Assembly: GCF_014356525.2 (NCBI RefSeq)
Contig: NC_052518.1
Location: 97,413,932-97,477,931 of the forward strand
From: Nilaparvata lugens
Lineage: Eukaryota; Arthropoda; Insecta; Hemiptera; Delphacidae
Direction: 5' to 3'
DNA length: 64,000 nt
A program made the position numbers and the translations under genes. Positions 33,639 to 44,584 of this stretch are shown here, piece by piece; positions within the stretch are counted from its first letter, which is position 1; each line of letters opens with the position of its first letter. The notes beneath the pieces are model-generated. The model ran no database searches, was not told where the DNA came from, and saw only the letters and a list, made by a program, of their open reading frames with translations.

Positions 33639-34024
33639 TGGATTAAAGGTGAATATTTCTTCACTTTGAACCTAGCACTGTGATTTGTTTTTTTTTTTCG
33701 TTTCAGTTTTCAGTTTGGTATTTCTCTGAATTCTGACCTTTTATAAATTATCAATATAGGTGTGAATTATTCTACTTTGTACCACATTTTTAAGTATAAT
33801 TATTTTGTGACTCTACTTTTGTTATGTGTAAATAAATGTATTTATTTACTGATGTGTTAAGAGCAATTGTTTAGCAGTAACAACTACTTACCAATAAATG
33901 TAATATACTTAGCTACTTGTCGCATCACTTAGTGCCTTAGTGGCTTTTGTGCAACCGGGCCTTAGCGTTTCAAGTTCACAATGTACCTGTATTCATGTCA
34001 TATTCTCCAATTCCATTCATATAA
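33639..34024. other. No gene recognised
   Basis: AT-rich sequence with a T-run and an aataaatgtatttatt phrase. Nothing supported. Confidence 0.4.
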
Positions 34025-34136
34025 AGGTGCGTACAGATTTACGCGCCACGAACACGAGCAATTCCACAATTGAATTAAATTTAATTCCACAATTGAATTG
34101 CTCATGTTCGCGGCGCGTAAATCTGTACGCACCTTG
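34025..34136. mobile_element. Palindromic MITE (aaggtgcgtacag family)
   Basis: aaggtgcgtacagatttac at the left end is mirrored exactly by gtaaatctgtacgcacctt at the right; the arms are about 50 bp with few mismatches, and the centre has a direct repeat of aattccacaattgaatt. A compact hairpin-forming element. A related, larger copy lies at about 38015-38523. Confidence 0.75.
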
Positions 34137-35374
34137 AGGGTTCTTTTCAGGGCCGATAAAGTTCCAAAGTACTTTATAGTATAAAGTACAAAAGAACTAT
34201 AGTATCAAAGTGAATTGTATATCATACTATATAGATATAGTACCAAAGAGCAATTATAATAATTAGTCCTATTACATTCAAGTAACAAATGAATTTGGTG
34301 AATTCGTTCTACAGTTCTTGTTTCGATACAATTAGCTTGTTCTATTCAATGCTAAAAAATATTAACACTATTAGATTATGATAACAACATGTGTGATATT
34401 AATATAATTTGCAAAGTCGAACAATTTATATGTCTACATAATAGATGCACCTAGGAGTTCAAAAAACTACATAATATGTTGCATTTCGTTTATTCATAAT
34501 AATACATACAGGCAAGCACACAAATTTATAAGATAACTATTTGAACACTTTATTTTTGAAATGCAGTAGTTATTCAAAATGTTCATCTTGATTGTCTGTA
34601 CACTTTATACAACAGCTTAAAACTAGACCACAAATCCTTGATAGTAACAATTAATCATCATTTAATGAGTCCAATAGAATCTTTTAGTTTTGAATAATAA
34701 AAAGTCTATTATAATAGCTAGACGTAAATACCTTGTGATAACTGAAAGCTTTAAAATACCTTGTAATACAGCCAAAGGTTAAACGTTGAAATGTAGTGTA
34801 TGTACTAGAAAGAGTATAGAATAAGTATTATACGCGTATAATGTAGTGGCTAAGCTAAGAGTTTAGAGTTCTCTCGCGAGTACTGACCATCTTCCATAAT
34901 TATTACAAAATGTTTAATTATTATTAAGTATTAATTTCTTTTATAAGTTTACTTTATCATAATTAATATTTCCAAGTAACCCTCAGGTATTCCTATATAC
35001 ATTCATATCATATCATTTGTTGATACTGCCATTGTTGTTATTACGAATTATCAACATATTTTTGTACTTTCTTGTGTTACTTGCAACACTCTAAGCTTCT
35101 CTACTAGATTTGTAGGTGGTGCCACTTTCATCCATATGAGTCAAGTATTTACAAATAATAACAAAGAGGAAATAACAAAAGAAAAGTGATAAGTCTGCTT
35201 CATGAAAGATCTACATTAATGTATGATGAAAGTGAGATACCAATAACAAATAATTGACTTTGAAGAGAGAAAGTTATTATAATAATGAATACGTCTTATT
35301 TTCGAGTTGATCTCAGTGGAAGTTCAATCTAATTTTCTTTAATGTTTGTATTGTGAATTAATAAATGTGCCATG
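34137..35374. other. AT-rich stretch without a supported gene
   Basis: About 1.2 kb. It has a run of agtac/agtat-type words near 34155-34250 (keyword agtactttatagtataaagt) and no open frame or splice signal I would defend. Confidence 0.4.
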
Positions 35375-35680
35375 CAAGTAAAACTATTAAAATTTATGTT
35401 CCATGTAAGGCTCATTCTTTAGATTTGTATTGCAGATGTATTAGCAAAAGCAGAATAGATAATTCTTTTAGCATTTAAGATAATGTTGCATTGTAAAAAG
35501 TTTGTTCAATAATACTAACTTTTCTGTAAGTAAATATTAAAATTGATGTTCTATGTTAGGTTCATTTTTTACTTAAAGATTTATATTGCACATGTATTAG
35601 CAAAAGCAAAAAACCTCATTCTTTTATCATTCAAAATAATGTTGCATCATAAAAAGTTTGTTCAATAAAACCAACTTTTA
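35375..35680. repeat. 150-bp direct tandem duplication
   Basis: The segment with attaaaatttatgttccatg, tgtattagcaaaagcag and aaaaagtttgttcaataa recurs 150 bp downstream at about 85% identity. Confidence 0.8.
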
Positions 35681-35734
35681 ACTAAATAAAAACAACTGAA
35701 TTAACTTCTTCTTCTCCTTCTTTCACATTTAAGT

Positions 35735-35892
35735 TAAGAAAGTCGAGTAAACTAGTTTATCTTGTTGTTGTTGTTGTGACCACCCTGGCAAATGCTCCAT
35801 TCCATTGACGTATGTGCTTTTCTGTAATTCAACAAGGAGAACGTAATCTCCATGCGTGTTTCCAATATTCTTCACCATTCAGCGACATGAAC
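35735..35892 (-). CDS. Possible exon, minus strand (uncertain)
   Basis: After an acceptor (aattacag at 35893-35900) two frames look partly coding. Entered in the phase left by the exon at 37671-37814 it would add SCR and stop, making this a terminal exon. The frame after that stop encodes NTHGDYVLLVELQK and continues 49 codons. Because frames conflict, I cannot decide whether this is a terminal exon, an exon of a broken gene or chance. Confidence 0.25.
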
Positions 35893-36357
35893 CTGTAATT
35901 CCATTGGATTAAATAATTGTAAGTTCTTATTCAATTACAAATCCTAATAATATGAATATGATGTAGAGAACAACAGCCTTAGCTGAAAACCATTTCTCCC
36001 TATTTTTGGAGACATGGATCTAATAAGACCGTGTAGCTGGTTTCACAGATAGACAAAACATTTATAAGCATTTTCTGTCAAGCATCCACGTCAATTTAGT
36101 ATTCCACTGGTATTGGATATTCTCTAATAATAAAAATGCTAACATTTGAGATGGATTCGTGAACAGAGAAATTATTATTCCCACGAGTTCTAATTGGACT
36201 ATTCACACTCAGCCCGGCCGAGTGAGTATGAATAATCCCATTAGAACGTATGGTAATTACATTTTCACTGTTACTGTTGTGTAATGCGAATCCAGCTTTA
36301 AACTACACAAAAAAAGTGTCTCAAACAAAATTCATTTCAATCACAATGTAAAGATTC

Positions 36358-37085
36358 ATGTTATCAAGAACCTAATAATTTGATTATATGGTATGAGATG
36401 TTGTATTTCTCTATAATTGGAAGAATTAGACGTTGATGTTGTCAATACTACCATCTAAAAATAAAAAAATAAAATAATCTTCAGGAATGATTCAACATTT
36501 GTTTGAATTGAATGGCATTAAATTGATGTTTTTCCAGTTCGAATAACAAAAAAAAAATAATAGTAAAGCTGCGTTTACACCAAACATTTTGTTAATAACT
36601 TAATCCTTATAGATTCTATTAGATTGAACATAACTCATCATACACATGATAAACATATGTGTTTGTCAAGTTCCGTTCAATCTAATAGAATCTTTAAAAT
36701 GTATGAATTCAGGGCTACTTTCTTGTATTCATAAAATACGTTACAATTTGTATTCTTGTTTTATTATTTTATTAATTTTAAAGGGTACTATAATTATATT
36801 TTATAAACTAATAGAATCTATAAGGATCAAGTTATTAACGTTTTGTTTATAACTTTGATGTAACCCACATGTCAATATCTGAAGAAGTACACTTGAAGAT
36901 TTGATCACAGGAGTCAAACTGTTTGATACGGTGAATTGACTGGCTATAAAATAAATTATTTAAAATTAATTCTATCAGCTGGATTCATGTTATCCAGAAC
37001 CTAATAATTTGATTGTATGGTATGAGATGTTGAGGTATTTCTCCATAATTGAAAGAATAAGACGTTGATGTTGTCAATACCACTA
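36358..37085. repeat. Direct repeat pair flanking a MITE
   Basis: aacctaataatttgatta...gacgttgatgttgtcaatac at 36370-36450 recurs at 37000-37080, about 630 bp later, and part of it appears inverted at about 37495-37530. The MITE at 36565-36858 lies between the direct copies. Confidence 0.7.
36565..36858. mobile_element. MITE with about 50-bp inverted termini
   Basis: gttaataacttaatcctta near the left end is mirrored by aaggatcaagttattaac near the right, followed outward by tttgt/acaaa and gaaatt-like text. An inner palindrome (ttctattagattgaac against gttcaatctaatagaa) lies at about 36612-36694. No coding frame of note. Confidence 0.65.
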
Positions 37086-37329
37086 CAGTTTTCTGTAAAG
37101 TGTGTAGTTCTTAGCTCAGAAATTTCTAGTTTCATTCAAAATTTAGACTTTTTGAATAATTATTAATTTACTGTTCCAGAATTTTTAATTTCAGACTCTA
37201 ATAGTATATATTTGATTTAAAATTTGCTCGTTTATCTGAGTATTGAAGAGTGTAAATTGTATTTTTAAAAGTGAAAGTGACATAACCAACATTTTGATTT
37301 GGAAAGTATGTAGTATAAATTGGAAATGG

Positions 37330-37412
37330 GACAGTTTTGGGCATGAGCCTGTTGTGCCTTTCCTCATGTTAAGTATTTGTACACAATGTTAATAAATAAA
37401 TAAATAAATATT
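37330..37412 (+). mobile_element. Non-LTR retroelement 3' tail
   Basis: cagttttgggcatgagcctg, cctttcctcatgttaag and a final (aataa)n run. It matches the minus-strand piece at 17215-17450. Severely 5' truncated. Confidence 0.5.
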
Positions 37413-37670
37413 TGTTCAAAAAATAATTCACATTACAGAACCAGGTTTCATGGTAACACCATCAATAACTAATTTTTGAACAAATTTAGTGGTATTGACA
37501 ACACCAACGTCTTATTCTCTCAATTATCCAGAACCATTTTGCACTGGGTGCATAATAGTGACCAATCAGATAATAATCGATTTTCTTTTCTCCAGACCTT
37601 TAAATAGCAATTCAAAATATGACTACCTAACTGTAATAATCCATTTCATTATAATTATGAATAACCATAC

Positions 37671-37814
37671 CTGATGTACAATCCTTGTTCATTTTTCTGG
37701 TTTTCTTCTTCTTCCTTATATCATTTTTCAAATTTGGAACAAACACTTCAAACTCGTTGAGAGATTCTGAAAATGACGTCCTGTGGTAATGAGAACTATA
37801 CACCTCTTCATTTT
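37671..37814 (-). CDS. Probable internal exon of an unidentified host gene
   Basis: 144 bases between a good acceptor (ttttgttgcag) and donor (tcagGTATGG). One frame is open throughout: 47 codons plus two bases at the start and one at the end. It encodes NEEVYSSHYHRTSFSESLNE, then FEVFVPNLKND and a strongly basic KKKKTRKMNKD end, which could be a nuclear localisation signal. The entry phase matches the exit phase of the exon at 39387-39575. I do not recognise the family. Confidence 0.6.
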
Positions 37815-38014
37815 CTGCAACAAAAGATGTTTTTTCACTAAATATAAAATTTCAAGAAAATGTATGTTATTTGAAGCAACCACAAGAAATATTAATATGA
37901 TCTAAAAATTGACTTTCAATGTTTGATTTTCTATAGAAAGTCGAGTAGATGAATAAAAAATATACCATCATAATTGGGAGTTACCTAGTGGTTAACATTA
38001 TATCTAATGGCTTA
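37815..38014. other. Intron-like sequence
   Basis: AT-rich sequence between the exon and the next MITE. No feature. Confidence 0.4.
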
Positions 38015-38523
38015 CGTTGAGTGCAGACTTATGCGCCACGAACACACGCCTCAAACCCCTCATCAGCTGATTATATATGTATTTGTGCAGATCTTAGACC
38101 AGTTATAGAATAGACACGCCCCATTGTATATTCATACTGAAAGTCGATGAAGCCAACATCTACTGCCATATCGCCTCATCGTGACGTCAGCATCGGATAA
38201 AAAACTTTTCTATAGAGTTTGTTTACATTGTTTTCCATAGCAGATTGTGTCTATTTCAGCGTGAGCGCAGCGGGAGTTTACCATTTTCATAAATAATAAT
38301 TTACTTCCATCTGAAATAGACACAATCTGAAAATTTTCCATCCGATGCTGACGTCACGAAGGGGCGATATGGCAGTAGATGTTGGCTTCAGAGGCTAGAC
38401 TTCCCAACGTGTCTATTCTATAACTGATCTAAGGTACAGATACACTAAAATACAAAACATAATAAACACATGATCAGCTGATGAAAAGAGAAAAACGTAG
38501 GGCACAAGTCTGTAAGCACCTTC
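38015..38523. mobile_element. MITE of the aaggtgcgtacag family, interrupted
   Basis: The left end tgcagacttatgcgccacgaac and right end aagtctgtaagcaccttc resemble the termini of the palindrome at 34025-34136. The arms also share catcagctgat. The middle is filled by another inverted-repeat element (38090-38437). Confidence 0.6.
38090..38437. mobile_element. Long-inverted-repeat MITE nested in another
   Basis: cttagaccagttatagaatag pairs with ctattctataactgatctaag at the other end. Further in, gaagccaacatctactgcc pairs with ggcagtagatgttggcttc, cgtcagcatcgga with tccgatgctgacg, and gattgtgtctatttca with tgaaatagacacaatc. Arms make up most of the 348 bp. Confidence 0.8.
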
Positions 38524-39386
38524 TTATGACATTAGTGATCTCAGTACTATCTATGAAGCTGGGCTCTATTGTCTTATTTCAAATAATTAAAAAATATTAT
38601 AATTATTGTGGGCTTGATTAATCCAAAATAAAATAAAAGTTTATAATTATGATTCGAATACCCGATGAAAGCTATATACAAAGAACTACGGACTTGTACT
38701 ACTGCAAAAATTGACCGAAGAACTAAATAGCACAAGGAAATTGATTGAGTGAAGCTGTGTCCAGACCCGGTGTTTCACTTGACGAATTTCTTTCTGCTAT
38801 TCAATTCTTCGGTCAGTCAATATCTGCAGTAGCAGAAGTCCTTAGTTCTATTTATATAGCTTTCACCAGGTATTCGTATTAATTAAGATTATAATATTCC
38901 AGCAGTTGGTCAACTGCAATTATTTCTAATAAATCTTCCATCATAGAATACATTTTTACAGCACAAATGATTCCCATATCAATGGATTTCATAAATATGA
39001 GTCCTACGGAAGTTCTGCGGCGAAATGCAATATTGGACACTAATTGATATTGATTACAAATAAAATCACTCCACTTGTAAGGGCTACTTTATTAAAAACA
39101 TGATACCTTTTTATTATAAATATTTCAAACAACTACTTTCGGCCTTTGGCCATTTTTAAATTTAAATGCAAATTTTCAAGTTCAGGTGTTTAAGAAGTTT
39201 GAAATATTTTAAATAAAGGTACTTCATATTTTTAATAAATATTACAAATATTATTCATCTATGTGAGCCTACACAATCACAACATATTGGAAATATTTCA
39301 AGAAGAACGAAATTATGTAAGTATGAAGAACTACGGTACTGCTGACTCATGACTTTTAGAAGTTGGAATTCAATAAAATATCTTAC
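38524..39386. other. Intron-like sequence, no element resolved
   Basis: It contains an inverted pair around ttgaccgaagaactaaatagc (38712) and attcttcggtcagtcaat (38804), so another short palindromic element probably lies at about 38650-38890 (cgaatacccgatgaaagctat against atagctttcaccaggtattcg). The remainder, to 39386, is AT-rich. Confidence 0.5.
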
Positions 39387-39575
39387 CGTTATCATCCAGT
39401 TAGATTGCGAGTCTAGAGACGATTTCAGGTAAAGGCCTCTGTGGTGATAGTCTAGATTTCGATCTGTCATACGTTTTACGCTTCCCCTTATCACAGTCAC
39501 TTTCTTTATTTTTCGATTCAAATTCCTTTCTCGTAGTTGAGCACGAAAACTTATCACAGAATATTGTCTTGGATT
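39387..39575 (-). pseudogene. Exon-like segment with an in-frame TAA
   Basis: 189 bases between a good acceptor (catcctttgcag) and a strong donor (aacgGTAAGA). The frame whose exit phase fits the next exon (37671-37814) reads 57 codons with coding-like composition (KEFESKNKESDCDKGK, then SRLSPQRPLPEI), meets a TAA at 39400-39402, and has four more codons. The other open frame (phase 0, no stop) leads into a stop in the next exon. So this is a recently broken exon, an alternative terminal exon, or a sequence error. The gene is unidentified. Confidence 0.5.
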
Positions 39576-39905
39576 CTGCAAAGGATGATAAAAATTCATT
39601 CTTCAGTTCACCAAAACAGTGACAGTCGAGAGCAGCGAGAAGATTCTCTCAGTTTCATGTAATATGAAAAATCAATATCTTTAAACTACTAGTGCATAGC
39701 ATAATATAAAATTTGATCTTTTCATAAATGAATTGAATGAGAAAAAATGACTGAGAATAACTTGAGATGACAATTCATCAAGAATACTGAGTACCTATTG
39801 AAATCAATAGGATTTCTTTAAATGGATGTTGAAATCAACAACTGATCTCCCCTCAGAGACCCGCTAGAAAAACTGGGAGATTTTGAGCTGTGCTTGCATC
39901 CCAAA
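39576..39905. other. No gene recognised
   Basis: Mixed sequence between the exon-like segment and the MITE; no second exon could be matched here. Confidence 0.4.
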
Positions 39906-40534
39906 AGCCTGGTTTTCATTAGTAGAGTTGGCTCAACTCACACTTACGCGACTCAGATCGAGAAGAGACTCGACTCTAGTCGAGAACATGTGTTTCCAAA
40001 TGGTGACACTCAGACCAGTCGATTCTAGTCTCCGCGACTGTCACCATTTGATAACACATGCTCTCCACTAGAGTCGAGTCTCTTCTCGAACTGAGTCGTG
40101 TAAGTGTGAGATGAGCCTTAGTGGTAGAACTCCCTGGGCAAGTACTAACTATTTTGTGAACTCTCCCAATGAAAACGTTCATAGTAGAGTAGAGCCATGG
40201 TAGAGTACTAGATTTTAGTAGAGTGGGATAGTACACTACCACTTGCCTTCCCCCACCACCACTTCTCACTCTACCACTACTATGCTAATGAAAACAGTCT
40301 CGAGCTAGTAGAGTAGAGTCGTGCTATCAAGTTTAAGAAGTGTTATTTATTAAAAAGTATAATTTCATTAAAAAGTGTTGATATTTCAAGGTTAGTTCTG
40401 TTCACAAGACAACACACTTTACCAATTATTCCCAATTGTAGTTGAAACTCGACCAAGTAAGTAGAGTAGAGTTAGCACGGTAGAGTTAGTATGTCAGTTA
40501 CTCGACCACTAACTCTACTAGTAAAAACCAGGCT
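39906..40534. mobile_element. MITE with nested palindrome
   Basis: agcctggttttcattagtag at the left end is mirrored by ctactagtaaaaaccaggct at the right. Inside, 39926-40112 is a long palindrome (ctcacacttacgcgactca against tgagtcgtgtaagtgtgag, with gagaagagactcgactcta in both arms). Words made of gtagagtagag recur elsewhere in it, so it probably formed by stacking related inverted-repeat elements. Confidence 0.75.
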
Positions 40535-40617
40535 AAAGAGTTGAAAGTAATCAAATATTGTTTTCAACAGTTGTATTCTTTGAAACAATTATGCAATACA
40601 AAATAAATGAATCATTA

Positions 40618-40949
40618 GGCCGGTTGCAGACGAAGCACTATCGCATGTGGGATGTGAGACCGACATACCACAGAACAATACGACTAACATAGAGAGTATT
40701 TCACACTACATTTGGGAAAACGCTCATTAGTGCGATTGTGGTATAGAAGCTAGGGGAAGCGAGGTGATCGAGTGCTACCACAATAGCAAGGAAAATAATC
40801 GCTACCACAGCGCGCAACGCCATGTGGAAGTATCAGTGCCACTGCTATGCCTGCCAATGCATTCCATATGCGCTGCGTTTGTGGTACCACAGAAGGAAAA
40901 TAGTAGCTCCCACATCCCACATGCAATAGTGGTTCGTCTGCAACCGGCC
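40618..40949. mobile_element. PIF/Harbinger-type MITE
   Basis: Termini ggccggttgcagacgaa and ttcgtctgcaaccggcc with a TTA direct repeat on each side (40615-40617 and 40950-40952). The inverted match continues to gcatgtgggatgtg against cacatcccacatgc. A 3-bp TWA target duplication with GG-start ends is the PIF/Harbinger signature. Confidence 0.75.
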
Positions 40950-41054
40950 TTAATAAGACTAAGTTCGAAATTGAAGATTATTATTAGTTGAGAATACAGT
41001 GTGTTTATAAATGAATATTTTTACAATTTCTACTTGTTATATCAGTTTTGCAGT

Positions 41055-41298
41055 AATAATAATATCGAGTGACCTGGCTGGCTCAGGTCTTGTGTCAGAG
41101 TTTTCAGGTCGCAACTGATTAATTTCAGGGCCTCTGACATGACTTAACGACTGCTTTTTAGGCAGCCGGGACCGACGGTTAACGTATCCATCCGAACACG
41201 GGAGCGGGCCGAGATAAATATCTTGCCCGGGCCGGGATTTGAACCCGGGCCTCTGAATCATAAAGCCAGCATCTGATCCACTCGTCTATGGCCACTCC
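41055..41298 (-). mobile_element. tRNA-derived SINE
   Basis: On the minus strand it starts ggagtggccatagacgag, has a good RNA polymerase III B box (gggttcaaatccc, plus-strand 41233-41245), then a central core (tcggatggatacgtt, cgtcggtcccggctg). The 3' part runs to about 41055 and ends in an ataatattat-type tail. The tRNA-like head is degenerate and cannot be a working tRNA. Confidence 0.75.
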
Positions 41299-41849
41299 TA
41301 GTTTTGCAGTTATAAATTATATGTGCGAGCAATATTGTGCCATATAAAGTACATTTTTGTTTAAGTAAACGCGGCCGACGACCGAGAATAAAAATATCAT
41401 CAAGTCTTATGGAAATGTTTACAGTTTGGCAAGTTGATAATGTGTGAGCACACCCATGATAACCGAAGATAGGTATCCTTTCTCGCTCGTCGGCCGTGGT
41501 TGCGTAAACGGAAACATACCTCAACGACAGGGCTTCAAACTTTTCATTCTATTTGTGAATACAATAGTTAGATTAAAGCTAGCAATTGTTATTCCAAGTC
41601 ATTTTCAAGCGAATGCTAGGATTCAAGTCTGATCTTATCAGCTAATCTTATAATTTGCTTAAGAATTAAACGGAATATTTTAGCTAATGCCTAGACAACT
41701 ACCACTTGATTATTCAACTTAATTTTAGCCATAAGAGCAAAGAAAAGTAAGTGTTTTATCAAATATTTACAAGTAACACAGTGTCTGAACTACAACAAAG
41801 TTGTTAATTTTTAGCATTAGCTACAACTAATGACTACTGCTAGTCAATA
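41299..41849. other. No gene recognised
   Basis: It contains an imperfect inverted pair (acgcggccgacgaccgagaa at 41370 and ctcgctcgtcggccgtggttgcg at 41484), so a small fold-back element probably lies at about 41350-41530. Confidence 0.45.
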
Positions 41850-42318
41850 TAGTGAGGTCCACGTTATAATGGCAGTGTTTGATTGCTATCCTCGTCTATC
41901 ATTCAACAAAACGGATAGCGCTATCTCTTTCTTCCTTTGCTCTGTTGCCAGATCGTCTTTTAAAAATGTAGAATTAATGATTAATTAACAAAATATTTCA
42001 TCTTAATTATGACAGTTCATTACGAAATTATTGAAAAATATAATTTATTGTTTAATAAAATATATTTGATTATTTTAAACGAGAATGAGCAGTTAATATT
42101 ACAGTGAGCTTGAAAATGTGACCAGTGTGGTGACGAAACCATGGTTCTGTACCAAATAAAACTGTGTAGTATTTGACAACATATGTGTGTTTTTATGTCA
42201 GTTAATATTACCTCAATAAAGCTGTATCAGCTACCATCTATAGAAAGCATTGACAAGACAGAGGATCGGCAACGTTGTTCTATCTTTCTCCACTGCCATT
42301 ATAACGTGGACCTCACTA
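41850..42318. mobile_element. TA-type MITE, complete
   Basis: Perfect 28-bp inverted termini beginning tagtgaggtccacgttataa, with TA on each side (41848-41849 and 42319-42320). Length 469 bp. TA duplication suggests mobilisation by a Tc1/mariner or pogo-class enzyme. Fragments of the family are at 10345-10520 and 10770-11008. Confidence 0.8.
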
Positions 42319-42580
42319 TAGATTCTTGCCTTTATTCAATCGACCCATAATCATATAAATATGATTGGGATTTTTATGATTATGATTATAAATATGATTA
42401 TCATGCATGGCTTTGAACTTCTCCTGACCTAACCCCTGAGAGTTCTACCTCTGGGACTTCATCAAGGAACATGTATTATGTGCTTCCGCTACCAAGGACC
42501 TGTTGTATGATAAAATACAAGCTAATGGTTTAATATTTAAATATATTCTAACAACCATCTGACTACTGGTATTTTTAAAG

Positions 42581-42952
42581 TTGGGTCAACGTTATAATGG
42601 CAGTGGAGAATGATAGCAGAACAACGTTGTCGATCCTCTGTCTTGTCAATGCCTTCTATAGACACTAGCTGATACAGGTTTATTGATGTAATATTAACTG
42701 TTCATTCTCGTTTAAAATAATAAATTATATTTTATTAAGCAAGAAATTATATTTTTCAATAATTTCATCATGAATTTTCATAATTAAGATGAAATATTTT
42801 GTCAATTAATTATTATTATTATTTCTACATTTTGTCGAAAGACGATCTGGCAACAGAGCAAAGCGAGAAAGAGATAGCGCTATCCGCTTTGTTGAATGAT
42901 AGACAAGGACAGCAATACTATAACATACATTAAAACGTGGACCTCACTGTAG
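42581..42952. mobile_element. TA-type MITE, same family, inverted
   Basis: The interior (gcagaacaacgttgtcgatcc, tcattctcgtttaaaataat, gacgatctggcaacagagc) is the reverse complement of the preceding copy. Termini are degenerate. The pair is therefore in head-to-head orientation 260 bp apart. Confidence 0.75.
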
Positions 42953-43172
42953 TTTGTATTTTATCATGTGATAGGCCACAGCTGTCCTTGCTGAATTTGA
43001 AAATCGGACTGAGGCAGTCGTTGCTACAATCACTGAAGAAATTCTTATCAACGTTTAGAAAGAACTTTATTATAAACTTGATGATATCACACTGTGTGCC
43101 ATGTGACAAATGGTGATGGTATTCTAATTATTTATTGAAGATCTATTATTATTATTATTAATATTTATTATT

Positions 43173-43375
43173 GGAGTGATCCGTGGTCTAGTGGATATGG
43201 ATAGAGTGCTTGCATAGCAACCTAGAGATCCCGGGCTCAAACCCCACTCAGAGCCAAAATTTTTTGAACAGGTCATTCCCGTGTTATCGGATGGGCACGT
43301 TACGTTAAACTGTCGGTCCCGGCTGAAGTATGACAGTCGTAGGGCCCATTTACGGCTCAAATAATATATTAAAAA
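43173..43375 (+). mobile_element. tRNA-derived SINE
   Basis: ggagtgatccgtggtctagtgg contains a pol III A box, with a six-base insertion (atatgg) directly after it. The B box is damaged (gggctcaaaccc). The core tcggatgggcacgtta and gtcggtcccggctgaag is shared with the copy at 45358. Confidence 0.8.
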
Positions 43376-43747
43376 ATCAGAACTACAATATAAATTGCAA
43401 GCACCAATGTATATTGACAATATAAAGCTTTTCGCTTTGATAAAACTGTGCAGCTTTTCCTTTTGTCATATCATTTGTAACAGTAAGTTTCAATTGAATA
43501 GAAATTACAGAGTCGAAAATCCTATATTCATTTATAAATATCCTGCATAATCTAAAATTGATTGAAATATTTAATTTATTAGATATGAGTACAATCAGTC
43601 AGTTTTTTAGTTCTTATTAAGTGTAATTTCGTTTTCAATCTATATAGAGTTTTCTGAATATTTGTAATTGATTTAATTTAATTTAGAAGTATTTATTCAA
43701 TCTAAAAATGATTTTTGTGTGATTTGAATTGTAAATTGAGTGTGTAA
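43376..43747. other. No gene recognised
   Basis: AT-rich sequence between the SINE and a retrotransposon fragment. Confidence 0.4.
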
Positions 43748-44584
43748 TTGAAGAATGTTGAAGTGACACATAACCTAGCTACATTTGGACTAATAGAGGT
43801 CTGCAATAGATATAAATACTTGGGCGTGGAGTTTAGCTCTTCAGGTCGTTTCAATGTACACTGCTCATCTATAATAACCAAATCCAAGGGTGTCAGCGAA
43901 GTAATGCTACAGGTTTTGAGAAACGCTCGTTCAGATTCTTGGGATAGCAAGATAAAATTGTTTGAAGCAGTAGTCCTTCCGACGGCGGTGTATGGGGCGG
44001 AAGTATGGGGCTTGGCCTGTGCTGAGCAAGTAGAGAAAGTTCAACTCTGGTTTTTCACAAGACTATTGTTTCTAGGCTCACGTACACCGAGCTGGGCATT
44101 ACGTTTGGAGACAGGAAGAGTAAAAATAGTTAATTTGATCATCTTCAAAATTTTAACAAGGTTGATGAAAATATTAAACATGCCAGAAGACAGGTATCCA
44201 AAGATTTGCCTTAGAAAACTTATGATTTTGTCGGGAAGTCAGTTCTATCAAAACAGAAATAGTCTCAACTGGGTGAATTTGGTAAAGTATCAATTAGATT
44301 TAGCCTCTTTCAATACTGATTGGAACCAACAAGGAAATTTGATAGCATCACTTAGTAGGATGAAATGGGATATAGTGAGTAGGCATGGTTTAGCATTGTA
44401 CGAAGCAGACAAACAGCAAGCATTTAATTCAATTTCTTTCCCATTTTACAAGGTTTTAAATCCCAATTTTGTTCTGGGCGACCAGCTTAAAATGAGGATA
44501 CCATTTAAATATATAAGATGTTTTACACAGATACGAACGGCTTCGAAGTTTGGTTTTTACCTTTATCAAGAGAATATCTATTGA
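43748..44584 (+). pseudogene. 3' fragment of a non-LTR reverse transcriptase ORF
   Basis: A 278-codon frame starting without an upstream ATG. It has CNRYKYLGVEFSSSG and a TAVYGAEVWG motif near residue 83, which mark the end of the reverse transcriptase thumb and the C-terminal tail of LINE ORF2 proteins. The palm with the catalytic FADD is absent: 5' truncation removed it. The remaining frame is intact to its TGA. It is of a different family from the elements at 17762 and 44608, judging by this region. Confidence 0.8.

Noticed and set aside
39255..39599. Minus-strand 114-codon frame without a stop over the exon-like segment
   Set aside because: Its exit phase leads into an early stop in the exon at 37671-37814; the other frame fits better even though it has a TAA.
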